Of a stretch of 64,000 bases of DNA, positions 38,583 through 47,781 are shown piece by piece. Source of the stretch: Marinoscillum pacificum (lineage in GTDB: Bacteria > Bacteroidota > Bacteroidia > Cytophagales > Cyclobacteriaceae). The stretch is taken from NCBI RefSeq assembly GCF_024714495.1, contig NZ_JAMZMJ010000003.1, forward strand, positions 124,001 to 188,000, in the 5' to 3' direction. Positions within the stretch are counted from its first letter, which is position 1. The number at the start of each line of letters is the position of its first letter. A program made the position numbers and the translations under genes. The notes under the pieces are model-generated. The model was not told where the DNA came from. It ran no database searches and was given only the letters and a program-made list of their open reading frames with translations.

Positions 38583-40967
38583 CTATTCGTGTCTTAAGAT
38601 ATCCGCTGGATTGGTATTGGCTGCTTTGTATGATTTTAATCCCACAGTAATTAGGGCAATAGCTGTGATGATGATCAGTCCGCTAATGAAATGCCAGGCC
38701 GATAGATCAATATGGAAATAAAAGTTATTCAACCATTGCTGCATCACGAAGGCACTAAGCGGTGCTGAAATGAGAAAAGCAATGAAGATCAGAATCAAAT
38801 ACTCCCATGAAAACTTGAAAAGAAGGTTGTTGGTACTCGCTCCAAAGATCTTGCGGATACTCAATGGTTTTTGATTTTTGGCAATCATAAAACTCACCAA
38901 TCCATAAAGACCCATTAAACTGATGACAATCGCTGTGATCGAGAAAAATACAATGATTTTGAAGATGAGTTTCTCGAATGCATATGACCTTTCAATTCTA
39001 TGTGAAAGTAATCCAGCTTCAAAGAGATTTTCCTGATCGAATTTTCTGAAGACTGTTTCCAATTCAGCATAATGATCCTTGTCATCGGCCAATTTCAAAT
39101 GAATTTCATTCATCAAGCGAGGTACGTAAGTCATTGCAATTGGAATGATATCCGCACGATTGAGTTTTGAAACATGAAAATTGTCGGTAATGCCGACTAT
39201 CGTTCCCTGCATACCTCGTTCAAAGATCAATTTGGTTTGCAATGCTTCTTGATAATTCAGACCTAGTCTATCAACGAACTCTTTGTTAACCACCAATTCT
39301 GTAGTGGAATCGGTGCTGTAGGTGTTGGTGATATTTCTGCCGTATAACAGTTCTATTTTATACAAATCCAGAAAGTTCTGATCAATGAATTTGACATTAG
39401 CCTCCAGCTCAGTAGTAGATTCTGTTTCTGGCAAATGATAGGAAGAATACCAACTGCTGCCTGTTTGAGGAGGGGCAAAGCTGTTGGAAGCTTTCTCTAC
39501 AAAACTCAACGATTCATATTCGTTGAGGATAGATCTCATCTTCTCTGGAGATTGGTCATCAAAAGAGATGATGGTGACATTGTCGCTATCAAATCCAAGG
39601 TTCTTGCTTTGGATATAATCCATCTGGCTTACAGAAACAATTGTGCAGATAATCAAGAAGTTAGCAATGATAAACTGCGATGAAATCATCACTTTTCTCA
39701 TAGAGAAGCTTCCACTGTTTCTAGATAAAGAAATTTGATTGTGAAGCGTTTTGATGGGATTGAATCTGGCTAATACCAGCGCGGGATATGCACCACCCAG
39801 GAAGGTTACAATTAGGATGAGTCCAATTAAGAATCCAATAATGGTCAAGTCATATCCTGCATGGAATGACATGCCACTGACAGCTGAATTGAGTAAATCC
39901 ATCAGCACTTGACCTAGAGTTAACCCAATCAAAGTTGCAGCACAAACGAGTAAGAACGTCTCTGTTAAAAATTGCAAGATGAGTTCTCTTTTTTGACCAC
40001 CAAGTGTTTTTCGGATGCCTACTTCTTTGGAGCGTTTGATGGATTGGCCAGTAGCCAGATTAATGAAGTTAAGGACGGAGACAATTAGGATGAGCACCAC
40101 CATCAGCACCGAACCCATAATGAAAGTGCTCGGAGGTACATAATTGACGCTCTGTTTATATCTATCGTCTGTATGTACCTCTTTGAGAGGCTGCAAGTAT
40201 AGCTGCTTGAGGTCCGACTCTTCTTTGGTTAGGTATTGATTATATAGTTGGTTGACCTTCGATTCCAGTTCTTCGAGCTGTACATTGGCATCTTTGACAA
40301 GATAAGCAGAGCCTGCCCAATACGAATCCCATTTATCCGCATAAGCCGCGTAATTGTCTTTGATATGTAAATCTGAAATCAGGCAATTGAACGGGACATT
40401 GGTATTGGTCGGCGGATTTTCCAATATGCCTCTTACGGTCAGGTTGATGTCTTCAATAGTAATGCTTTGACCCAATGGATTTTGTTTGCCAAAGTATTTT
40501 TCAGCTGTTTGCTCGGTCAGGAAGATGGTTCCTTTCTCATTGAGTAACTGTGCAGGGCCTCCACTGATGATATTGAAGTCCAGGTTTTCAAGAAAGGAAC
40601 TATTGGTATATACCACTCTTGGATCTGTGAAAACCTTGATTCCTAATGGATCATTGAATTTGATTTTGACATGCACTGGACCAAACATTGGGATGGTTTC
40701 AGGAAAATTTGTCTCCAGAATTTTAGGAAGGGGAGTCGGCAAAATTCCTCGATAGGCGAGTCCCTTCTCAGACGATTCATGTTCCACTACCCTGTAGATT
40801 TGATCTCCTTTTTCATGGAATGAGTCAAATGTGAATTCATGTCTAAGTGTAGCATATTGTGTTAAACAACAGGTAATCCCAAAGCTTAGGCTTAGCACAC
40901 TGATTAGGGTATACACCTTGTTTTTCTTAAAGGATCTAAGTGCTGTATGTAAGTAGTTTCTTAGCAT
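38583..40967 (-). CDS. ABC transporter permease, FtsX/MacB type (second of three)
   Basis: A 794-residue paralogue of its neighbours with the same plan: MLRNYLHTALRSFKKNKVYT and an N-terminal helix to about 42, a periplasmic domain, an FtsX block at about 285-410 with SKEVGIRKTLGGQKRELI, a second periplasmic domain, and a C-terminal FtsX block. The second conserved elbow reads LSIRKIFGAS rather than the usual GIRK form. No nucleotide-binding domain is present. It is closer in N-terminal sequence to the 801-residue protein than to the 770-residue one. Confidence 0.92.
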   Translation of the reverse strand: MLRNYLHTALRSFKKNKVYTLISVLSLSFGITCCLTQYATLRHEFTFDSFHEKGDQIYRVVEHESSEKGLAYRGILPTPLPKILETNFPETIPMFGPVHVKIKFNDPLGIKVFTDPRVVYTNSSFLENLDFNIISGGPAQLLNEKGTIFLTEQTAEKYFGKQNPLGQSITIEDINLTVRGILENPPTNTNVPFNCLISDLHIKDNYAAYADKWDSYWAGSAYLVKDANVQLEELESKVNQLYNQYLTKEESDLKQLYLQPLKEVHTDDRYKQSVNYVPPSTFIMGSVLMVVLILIVSVLNFINLATGQSIKRSKEVGIRKTLGGQKRELILQFLTETFLLVCAATLIGLTLGQVLMDLLNSAVSGMSFHAGYDLTIIGFLIGLILIVTFLGGAYPALVLARFNPIKTLHNQISLSRNSGSFSMRKVMISSQFIIANFLIICTIVSVSQMDYIQSKNLGFDSDNVTIISFDDQSPEKMRSILNEYESLSFVEKASNSFAPPQTGSSWYSSYHLPETESTTELEANVKFIDQNFLDLYKIELLYGRNITNTYSTDSTTELVVNKEFVDRLGLNYQEALQTKLIFERGMQGTIVGITDNFHVSKLNRADIIPIAMTYVPRLMNEIHLKLADDKDHYAELETVFRKFDQENLFEAGLLSHRIERSYAFEKLIFKIIVFFSITAIVISLMGLYGLVSFMIAKNQKPLSIRKIFGASTNNLLFKFSWEYLILIFIAFLISAPLSAFVMQQWLNNFYFHIDLSAWHFISGLIIITAIALITVGLKSYKAANTNPADILRHE

Positions 40968-40972
40968 GGTGA

Positions 40973-43378
40973 TTATTCGTATCTCAATGATTTAATAGGA
41001 TTACTAGTTGCTGCCAAATAGGATTTGTACCCTACAGTGGCAAGAGCAATTAAAACTGATAAGGTAAAGCCTGAAATGAAGTAAGTGGCTGATACATTAA
41101 TTCGGTAGGTGAATTCATCCAGCCACAGACTACATAGCCACCAGGCAGCTGGTGCAGCGATCAAAAACGCAAACAGCAATAGAAACACATATTCTTTGAC
41201 AAATATTCCTAAAATGTTAGGGATGCTTGCTCCAAAGACCTTTCGTATACCGATGGTTTTTGAATTCTTGGTTGCCATAAAGGAAACAAGACCATATAGT
41301 CCCATTGAGCTCAGTAGGATGGTGATGATCGCTACGGACTGGATGATCTGATGAAGTAGAGATTCCATCATATACCAATCTTGAATTTGGTCTTTCAAAA
41401 TGGTCAATTCAAATAGGTCTTCTGGATAAAAAGAGCGAAATATCGATTCGATACCGGCAATGATTTCTGTATTTGGTGTATTGGCTAATAACAAATCCAC
41501 TTCATTGAATATGCTTGCATCATAAGCTAGAGTTACAGGTTCCAAATTTCCTTGTAATGAAGAGGTGTGGAAGTCATCCATAATGCCTACGATGTGTAGT
41601 TTCCTTCTGCCATAATGGATTTTCTTTCCAAGAGCTTCATCTTCTGTCCAACCCAGTCTAGAGATGAATTTTCTGTTTACAACTGCCTCACCAGACGTAT
41701 CCGTGGCGATTTCGGTATTATACATTCTACCGTGTATTAATGGGATTTGATACATCTCCAGATAGTTGTCATCTCCAAATTTCATATTAGAGTTGTTGCC
41801 ATCTTGATATTCTCCTCCATCTTCATAAAAGGAGTTATTCCAATTGCTAGCACTCATCGGGGCGCCATAGCTACGAGTTGCATCCAGAACATAACTTTCT
41901 GATTTGAATCGGTTCAAGAATGCTTTTTGCGTAGCTGGTTCGTCTGAGGGCAAATTGATCAGCACCACATTTTTTTGAGAGAATCCAAGATCTTTCGATT
42001 TGATATAGTTCATTTGACTGGCAATGATGATGGTGGTGATGAGCATCAGGTTGGTAAACGCAAACTGTGTGATGACCAGTATTCTGCGTAAGCTAAAATT
42101 GCCACTTCCTTTTTTGATGTTGATTTTATTTGACAATGCGTCTACAGGTTTATAACCTGAAAGCACCATGGAAGGATAAAAGCCTGCGAGCAACGTTACC
42201 AATAAGACCAATCCAAGCCCAAACACAAGTACTGTACTGTCATAACTTAGGTCGTAATGAATGTCTTTTAAGAATTCGTTGAACTTACTAATCATTACCT
42301 GACCAAGGGTTAACCCAATGATCATGGCAGCACTCACAATGACCAATGTTTCGGTTAAGAACTGGCTAATAAGTTGTAATTTTTGACTACCGAGTGTTTT
42401 GCGAATACCAATTTCTTTGGCGCGTCGAATAGCTTGAGCGGTTGATAAATTGATGAAGTTCAGGCAAGCTGTACCGAGTAGCAAGGAGCCCAGTAGTACG
42501 AATGCCCATATAATCAGAGAAGGAGTAACATAGTTGTTAAAATCTCCATATCGCTCATCGTTGTGGATTTCCTCTAAAGGTTGCAGTTTGAAGTCAATCT
42601 TACCACGATCTTCTTCCTTCTGGTGAGCCACAATGGTTTCGCGAATCTTTTGCTCTATTTGGGAAATATCTGCATTTTCTGGTACCTGCACATAGTTGGA
42701 GTAGGCCCACATCATTCCCCAGTTTCTAAGAAAAACGTCTGGCATGCGTTTTCTCAGAGTAGGCATGGATACGATCATTTCGTATGGAAGATTGGTGTTT
42801 TTGGGGCAGTCTTCCACTATCCCAACGATCTCTATTTGATCGGAACCATTCATGGTGATTACTTGCCCAATTGGGTTTAACTCTCCGTAATATTTTTTGG
42901 CGATTTTTTCGCTTATAAACATCTTGTAGGGTTCCTTAAGAATATCTCCGGATGCACCGTTGAGAATTTGAAAATCGAGGACATCAAAGAAGTTCTCGTC
43001 TGTGTAAAGGACTTGCTCTTCGCGAAATACTTGCAAGGTTCCAAGAGCGTCTTTCAATGCAATTTTCTCATCTGTAGGGCCATGAAGTTGTACGACTTTC
43101 TCCAGATCAGGAACAGAACGAACCAATTCATCACCAGTGGGATAAGGCAAACTTCCTGTGAAATTGGTTACTCCATTATCACCATGGAAGTGGCGAACTA
43201 CGCGGTAGATTTTATCCTTTTTTGTATGCCAATTGTCAAACGAGTATTCAAACCGTATGATGGTGATGACAAATAGGCAACTAGCCAATCCGATTCCCAG
43301 TCCAAAGATGTTGAGTAGCGAATAGGTTTTGTTATTCTTAAAGTTCCGTAGTGCCGTAAGAAAGTAGTTCCGAAGCAT
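40973..43378 (-). CDS. ABC transporter permease, FtsX/MacB type (first of three)
   Basis: An 801-residue permease beginning MLRNYFLTALRNFKNNKTYS. The first FtsX block has AKEIGIRKTLGSQKLQLI near 320, the second has TIGIRKVFGASI near 700. Two periplasmic domains lie at about 50-280 and 455-660. It is the promoter-proximal gene of the three-permease operon and is separated from the divergent sigma-54 regulator by 242 bases containing repeats. The operon contains no ATPase or HlyD-type adaptor, so those must come from elsewhere. Confidence 0.92.
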   Translation of the reverse strand: MLRNYFLTALRNFKNNKTYSLLNIFGLGIGLASCLFVITIIRFEYSFDNWHTKKDKIYRVVRHFHGDNGVTNFTGSLPYPTGDELVRSVPDLEKVVQLHGPTDEKIALKDALGTLQVFREEQVLYTDENFFDVLDFQILNGASGDILKEPYKMFISEKIAKKYYGELNPIGQVITMNGSDQIEIVGIVEDCPKNTNLPYEMIVSMPTLRKRMPDVFLRNWGMMWAYSNYVQVPENADISQIEQKIRETIVAHQKEEDRGKIDFKLQPLEEIHNDERYGDFNNYVTPSLIIWAFVLLGSLLLGTACLNFINLSTAQAIRRAKEIGIRKTLGSQKLQLISQFLTETLVIVSAAMIIGLTLGQVMISKFNEFLKDIHYDLSYDSTVLVFGLGLVLLVTLLAGFYPSMVLSGYKPVDALSNKINIKKGSGNFSLRRILVITQFAFTNLMLITTIIIASQMNYIKSKDLGFSQKNVVLINLPSDEPATQKAFLNRFKSESYVLDATRSYGAPMSASNWNNSFYEDGGEYQDGNNSNMKFGDDNYLEMYQIPLIHGRMYNTEIATDTSGEAVVNRKFISRLGWTEDEALGKKIHYGRRKLHIVGIMDDFHTSSLQGNLEPVTLAYDASIFNEVDLLLANTPNTEIIAGIESIFRSFYPEDLFELTILKDQIQDWYMMESLLHQIIQSVAIITILLSSMGLYGLVSFMATKNSKTIGIRKVFGASIPNILGIFVKEYVFLLLFAFLIAAPAAWWLCSLWLDEFTYRINVSATYFISGFTLSVLIALATVGYKSYLAATSNPIKSLRYE

Positions 43379-43407
43379 TCGTTTGGTTTTAGATGTTCGT
43401 TAGCTTG

Positions 43408-43427
43408 ATGCCAATGCTTATGCCAAT
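43408..43427. repeat. Direct repeat upstream of the permease operon
   Basis: ATGCCAAT occurs twice with a 12-base period, 30-49 bases before the permease start. On the minus strand it reads like a sigma-54 -24 box (TTGGCAT), but the -12 GC is one base out of register, so a promoter call is not secure. Confidence 0.4.
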
Positions 43428-43546
43428 AAGTAAATGTATTGAAAATCAGCAGTTTAATTGAATTTATAGCAGGGTGAGTTGTTCCAATGTGAAACATTCA
43501 CTTGTTTTATAATGAAACATTTCCTTGGTTTGGTTATGGTAGATAA

Positions 43547-43598
43547 GTGATTAGTGGATTAGTTACTGGAAGAAACGAATTTAACTAATCACTAATCA
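43547..43598. repeat. Long imperfect inverted repeat before the sigma-54 regulator gene
   Basis: The arms 43547-43565 and 43582-43598 pair over 17 of 19 positions with one bulge, with a 16-base spacer. The right arm continues as ATCA-rich copies to 43609, 12 bases before the ATG. It could be an operator or an mRNA leader structure controlling the regulator. Confidence 0.5.
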
Positions 43599-43620
43599 AC
43601 CAATCACTAACAAACTAAAA

Positions 43621-44979
43621 ATGAATAAAGGCCATATACTCATAGTAGACGATGATCCGGATGTGCTCCATACGGCCAGGCTCGTGCTGAAACGGCATTA
43701 TGAAACGGTGATTACCGAGAGTTCACCGGTGCGATTGGAGACGATCATTAAGAGAGAGCCAATCGATATTGTGCTGCTCGATATGAACTTCAAAGCGGGT
43801 GCTACTTCAGGAAATGAAGGATTGTTTTGGTTGAATAAGATCAAAGAACTGCGTCCTGAAGTTTATGTGATCATGAATACTGCATATGGGGATATTCAGT
43901 TGGCGGTAGAGACCATGAAGCTGGGAGCCGTTGACTTCTTAGTCAAGCCCTGGGAAAAAGAAAAGCTGCTTTCCACAGTCAACACAGTGTATCAGTTGGC
44001 GAAGAGTAATGAAAAGGTTAAAAAGCTAGAAGGACGTGAGTCGGCGCTCAATAAGGATATCGATGCTGGTTATGGACACCTACTGACAGAAAGCAAAGCC
44101 ATGGATCATGTGCTGACAATGATTGACAAAGTGGCTAAAACGGATGCTTCTGTGTTGATTTTAGGTGAAAATGGAACAGGGAAAGAATTGATTGCAAGAG
44201 AAATTCATCGTAAATCTCAGCGCAACAAAGAGACTTTAATCAAAGTGGATCTCGGAGCACTCCCTGAAAGCTTGTTTGAATCAGAATTATTCGGACACAC
44301 CAAAGGGTCGTTTACAGATGCCAAAGAAGACCGACCAGGACGCTTTGAGATTGCTGATGGTGGAACTTTGTTTCTGGATGAGATTGGTAATATTTCTATT
44401 CCAATGCAGTCGAAGATGCTATCTGTCTTGCAAAACCGAACAGTCACTCGAGTTGGTTCTAGTCGGTCAGTTCCAATAGATGTGCGTTTGATCAGTGCAA
44501 CGAATCAGCCTCTTTATGAGATGATTGAAACGGGAAGTTTCCGTCAGGATTTGCTGTATCGTATCAATACTGTAGAGATCGAATTACCTCCATTGCGAGA
44601 TAGGAAAGAAGATATATTGTTGTTAGCTAATCACTTTTTGAAATCCTATGCTGAGCGGTATCAGAAGATTGGCTTGAAGATAGAAGAACGAGCCAAAAAG
44701 CAGTTGCTAAACTATCCCTGGCCAGGTAATATTCGAGAACTGCAGCATGCAATTGAGCGGGCAGTCATCATGTCGGATGGTACGGTTAGTGCGGAAGATG
44801 TATTGCCCAATCGGAAAGAAAAAATCACTTCCAGCCAATCACTCAAAGTAGAGGACGTTGAGCGTAATGCGATGGTCAAAGCCATTGAGAAGTCAGGTGG
44901 AAATCTTTCACAAGCAGCAGAAGAGTTGGGTATTGGTCGTACTACCTTATATCGTAAAATGAAAAAATACGGACTCTGA
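43621..44979 (+). CDS. Sigma-54-dependent response regulator (NtrC/AtoC type)
   Basis: A 452-residue activator. The receiver domain (about 1-120) has the acidic pair in VDDDPD near 9-14 and phosphoacceptor D54 (VLLDMNF). The AAA+ domain (about 155-385) has Walker A GENGTGKE, the GAFTGA-position loop GSFTDA, and Walker B GGTLFLDEIGN. The C-terminal Fis-type HTH is NLSQAAEELGIGRTTLYRKM. The loop GSFTDA departs from GAFTGA but keeps Phe-Thr, the sigma-54 contact. It overlaps the kinase gene by one base (TGATG) and is divergent from the three permeases, its likely targets. Confidence 0.95.
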   Translation: MNKGHILIVDDDPDVLHTARLVLKRHYETVITESSPVRLETIIKREPIDIVLLDMNFKAGATSGNEGLFWLNKIKELRPEVYVIMNTAYGDIQLAVETMKLGAVDFLVKPWEKEKLLSTVNTVYQLAKSNEKVKKLEGRESALNKDIDAGYGHLLTESKAMDHVLTMIDKVAKTDASVLILGENGTGKELIAREIHRKSQRNKETLIKVDLGALPESLFESELFGHTKGSFTDAKEDRPGRFEIADGGTLFLDEIGNISIPMQSKMLSVLQNRTVTRVGSSRSVPIDVRLISATNQPLYEMIETGSFRQDLLYRINTVEIELPPLRDRKEDILLLANHFLKSYAERYQKIGLKIEERAKKQLLNYPWPGNIRELQHAIERAVIMSDGTVSAEDVLPNRKEKITSSQSLKVEDVERNAMVKAIEKSGGNLSQAAEELGIGRTTLYRKMKKYGL

Positions 44980-46343
44980 TGTGGAGCTTTAGATTACATA
45001 TTGTACTTCGTATCTGTGCTTGCCTGGGGTTCGGAGCGGCGACTATCTATTTTGGGTTTTACACTCCATTTTGGTTGCTCAGTGGGTGGATGTTATTGTT
45101 TTTTGTATTGATGATATTCAATCTGATTCACTTCACGGAACGATCTGATCGGGATTTGAGTAATTTTTTATTGGCGATCAAGCAGAGTGATTTTACCAAC
45201 ACCTATCCGCAAGTTGGGAAGAAGACCAAAAACCTGTACTATGCCTTCAATGTGATTACCTCAGAGTTCATTCGTATCCGCAACGAGAAAGAATCCAATT
45301 TCCACTTTCTAAAGACCGTAGTGGAGCACTCTGGTGTACCACTGATGGCGTATGATGTGGCAAATGAGGAGATTAGTTTGATCAATCAATCGTTGAAAGA
45401 GCTCTTTCATTTGCCTCACTTTACGAAGCTGGAGTCTCTGGAACGCATTGATACCAAATTGGTTAAGTCCGTACAGGAAATGGATGTCAATGATCGATTG
45501 CTATCGAAAGTGCTGATTCGTGGAGAGTTGATGTATTTATCGATTCAGGCAAGAGAGCTGGTGCTTCAAGGTGTTCGTCATAAGGTGGTTGCTTTTCACG
45601 ATATCAATTCTGAACTGGATCAAAAAGAGGTAGAGTCCTGGCAAAAGCTTATTCGGGTGATGACACATGAAATTAAGAACTCTGTCATTCCTATTTCTAC
45701 TTTAGCGGAGGTTATCAATGATCTGATACTCGCTGATGATGGTGTATCGCGCATCAAGGAGCTTGACAATGAAGATGAGGAGGATTTGGTGGTAAGTATG
45801 AAGACCATTGAAAAGCGAAGTAAGGGATTGGTCAAGTTCGTTACTAGCTACGGAGATCTGGCCAAAGTACCTAAGCCACAGCTAGAGCAAGTGGATCTAA
45901 AAGAACTAGTTGCAGACCTAGTAACGCTGGAACACAAAGAGCTTGAACGAGCCGGAACTTCCATTGAGTTTTATCCACCACCTGGAGGACCAGTAGAATT
46001 GACTATTGACCCAGAAATGATCGAACAAGTGATGATTAATCTCATCAAAAACGCACATGAAGCGCTGAAAGAGAGTCAACAAGGGACTCCAAAAATTCAA
46101 TTGCGACTGAGCAAACACGCACATGAAATTGTGTTGACGGTAGAGGATAACGGCCCTGGAATGGATCAGGAGACGTTAGATCAGGTATTTATTCCCTTTT
46201 TCACAACCAAGAAGGAAGGTTCAGGTATTGGCTTGAGCTATAGCAAGCAAGTGATGCGTGCGCACAAAGGAAACTTGAAAGTCCGGTCAAAGTTAGGAGA
46301 GGGGACTACCTTTGAGTTGAGATTTTGGAAAGCCCATGAGTGA
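44979..46343 (+). CDS. Sensor histidine kinase paired with the sigma-54 regulator
   Basis: A 454-residue kinase. Two N-terminal helices (about 8-27 and 30-50) are connected by a very short loop, so there is almost no periplasmic sensor domain. A PAS-like region spans about 105-210. The H-box is VMTHEIKNSVIPI with H230. Then come N-box NLIKNAHEAL, G1 DNGPGM and G2 GSGIGLSYSKQVM. An acidic insert (DNEDEEDL) follows the H-box. The stop overlaps the thioesterase start. It probably reads an intramembrane or envelope stress cue and phosphorylates the adjacent regulator. Confidence 0.93.
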   Translation: MWSFRLHIVLRICACLGFGAATIYFGFYTPFWLLSGWMLLFFVLMIFNLIHFTERSDRDLSNFLLAIKQSDFTNTYPQVGKKTKNLYYAFNVITSEFIRIRNEKESNFHFLKTVVEHSGVPLMAYDVANEEISLINQSLKELFHLPHFTKLESLERIDTKLVKSVQEMDVNDRLLSKVLIRGELMYLSIQARELVLQGVRHKVVAFHDINSELDQKEVESWQKLIRVMTHEIKNSVIPISTLAEVINDLILADDGVSRIKELDNEDEEDLVVSMKTIEKRSKGLVKFVTSYGDLAKVPKPQLEQVDLKELVADLVTLEHKELERAGTSIEFYPPPGGPVELTIDPEMIEQVMINLIKNAHEALKESQQGTPKIQLRLSKHAHEIVLTVEDNGPGMDQETLDQVFIPFFTTKKEGSGIGLSYSKQVMRAHKGNLKVRSKLGEGTTFELRFWKAHE

Positions 46344-46734
46344 ACCTATCAAGCATTACCTATCATTAACGGTACAGTCATCAGATATTGATCAGCTGAA
46401 CCATGTAAACAACACCGTGTACCTGAAATGGGTGCAGGACATATCTGAGGGACATTGGCGCCAACAGACATCTGGTGAAGTACAAGCGCAATATGTCTGG
46501 ATGGTGCTGGAACATCATATCAAGTACAAGAAGCAAGCTGTGCTAGGAGATGAGATTACTGCAGTGACGTATGTTCATGAGATGACAGGAGTCCGCAGTA
46601 TTCGCCACGTGGAGTTTTACAGAGGCGATGAGTTGTTGGTAGAATGCCATTCGCAGTGGTGCATGCTGGATGCTGAATCACTAAGACCAAAGCGCGTTCC
46701 TGAGGATTTGAAGGAGTTGTTTAGGGGAGATTGA
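46336..46734 (+). CDS. Hotdog-fold acyl-CoA thioesterase
   Basis: A 132-residue 4HBT-type thioesterase. The signature DIDQLNHVNNTVYLKWVQD near 17-35 carries the catalytic Asp/Asn region. Then come HHIKYKKQAVLGDEI and SQWCMLDAESLRPKRVPEDL. The length is right for the YbgC/FadM group. It overlaps the kinase gene by eight bases and so shares its transcript, although no functional link to the two-component system is apparent. Confidence 0.9.
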   Translation: MSEPIKHYLSLTVQSSDIDQLNHVNNTVYLKWVQDISEGHWRQQTSGEVQAQYVWMVLEHHIKYKKQAVLGDEITAVTYVHEMTGVRSIRHVEFYRGDELLVECHSQWCMLDAESLRPKRVPEDLKELFRGD

Positions 46735-46746
46735 ATTGCCTACAGT

Positions 46747-46786
46747 ATTTTCCGTTTTACCCCAGCCCTGAAGGGAGCCGGAAAAT
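46747..46786. repeat. Perfect palindrome, REP-like
   Basis: 8-bp arms ATTTTCCG (46747-46754) and CGGAAAAT (46779-46786) enclose an inner CCCT-GA-AGGG hairpin. There is no T-run, so a repeat is more likely than a terminator. Confidence 0.5.
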
Positions 46787-46793
46787 TAGTATT

Positions 46794-46831
46794 GCATCAC
46801 CTTCCCTTTAGGTTTAGGGCAGTGGTGATGC
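46794..46831. repeat. Second palindrome next to the first
   Basis: 8-bp arms GCATCACC (46794-46801) and GGTGATGC (46824-46831) with an inner CCCT...AGGG pairing. Confidence 0.5.
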
Positions 46832-46850
46832 GAGATGACCATTTTTTAAA

Positions 46851-46979
46851 CGTCATTCCTCGGAGCAGCGAACGAAGAGAGTGGATGTCGGGGAATCTCA
46901 TGATGTTTATTTACTGATTTAATCAGCTATATGCGATTCCAGCCCTGCCTACCGGCAGACAGGCTTCGCAGGAATGACG
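46851..46979. mobile_element. 129-bp element with 10-bp terminal inverted repeats, MITE-like
   Basis: CGTCATTCCT at 46851-46860 is exactly inverted at 46970-46979. Inside near 46945-46958 is a CTGCC-GGCAG hairpin. It contains no gene. The size and ends fit a MITE or an interspersed repeat; copy number is unknown. Confidence 0.5.
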
Positions 46980-47060
46980 AAGTAAAATAGCCTTTCTTCT
47001 TTCGCAGTAATTACGGGCAAATGGAAATCTTTAAATTGCTGCTCGAAACCTAATACTCCT

Positions 47061-47750
47061 ATGAGGAAGTTTTTGCTCATTGTTTTTTCCTTGTTGTTGG
47101 TACTGATCTCAGTATTGGTAATTACTGTGGCGATTGCTAACGAGCCGCTACCTGAAGGTGAAGTAGGAACAATAGCTGAGGAGCTCACCGATAAAATGCT
47201 GGAAGCCCTCAGCTATGAAGCCTATCAAAAGCTAGAAGTTATCAAATGGTCATTTCCTCGTGGACATCACTTTGTGTGGAACAAAGCACAAGATAGCGTA
47301 GAGGTGAAGTGGAGTGACTATCGAGTGCTGTTCAAAACTAAAACACTTGATGGTCAAGCTTACCAAAATGGGCAGGAACTTTCAGATGAGGATAATCAAA
47401 AAGCATTGGATCAGGCATGGGCCTTGTTTGCGAATGATTCATTTTGGTTGGTTGCACCTTTTAAAGTACGTGATCCAGGTACCAGCAGAAAGTATGTGGA
47501 TACCGAACGTGGACCGGGAATATTGGTGACATATAGCGGTGGTGGTGTAACTCCGGGTGATTCGTATATATGGATTCTCGGAGAAGACTTTAAGCCAATT
47601 GCCTGGAAGCTATGGACGCAAATACTCCCAATTCAGGGAATAGAGTTTAGCTGGCATGGATGGAAACAACATGAAGGGGTATGGCTAGCACCACTTCATC
47701 AAGGTCCTGGTCCAGTAAGTGTGGATTTGAAGAATGTGGCAGTAAACTGA
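47061..47750 (+). CDS. Exported protein, DUF6503-like
   Basis: A 229-residue protein with an N-terminal signal or anchor (about 3-22). The mature part is beta-rich with FSLAP-like blocks: FWLVAPFKVRDPG, ILVTYSGGGVTPGDSYIWIL, and FKPIAWKLWTQILPI. These resemble the lipoprotein at 28337 in order and spacing, so the two are probably distant paralogues. The function is unknown. It is preceded by the repeat-rich region and followed by a small lipoprotein gene with a 31-base gap. Confidence 0.75.
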   Translation: MRKFLLIVFSLLLVLISVLVITVAIANEPLPEGEVGTIAEELTDKMLEALSYEAYQKLEVIKWSFPRGHHFVWNKAQDSVEVKWSDYRVLFKTKTLDGQAYQNGQELSDEDNQKALDQAWALFANDSFWLVAPFKVRDPGTSRKYVDTERGPGILVTYSGGGVTPGDSYIWILGEDFKPIAWKLWTQILPIQGIEFSWHGWKQHEGVWLAPLHQGPGPVSVDLKNVAVN

Positions 47751-47781
47751 TTGATTTTTTTGTAACTTGATCAAAAAAGTC

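Larger units (their letters stand above)
46735..47060. other. Repeat-rich intergenic region
   Basis: There are 326 bases without a convincing gene. They hold two palindromes (46747-46786, 46794-46831) and a 129-bp element with terminal inverted repeats (46851-46979), listed separately. Confidence 0.7.

Noticed and set aside
43408-43427. Sigma-54 promoter for the permease operon
   Set aside because: TTGGCAT fits the -24 box, but the -12 GC is one base out of register and sigma-54 spacing is strict. Kept only as a direct repeat.
46949-47188. 79-codon minus-strand frame
   Set aside because: It spans a palindromic repeat and the start of the gene at 47061; it is an antisense shadow.
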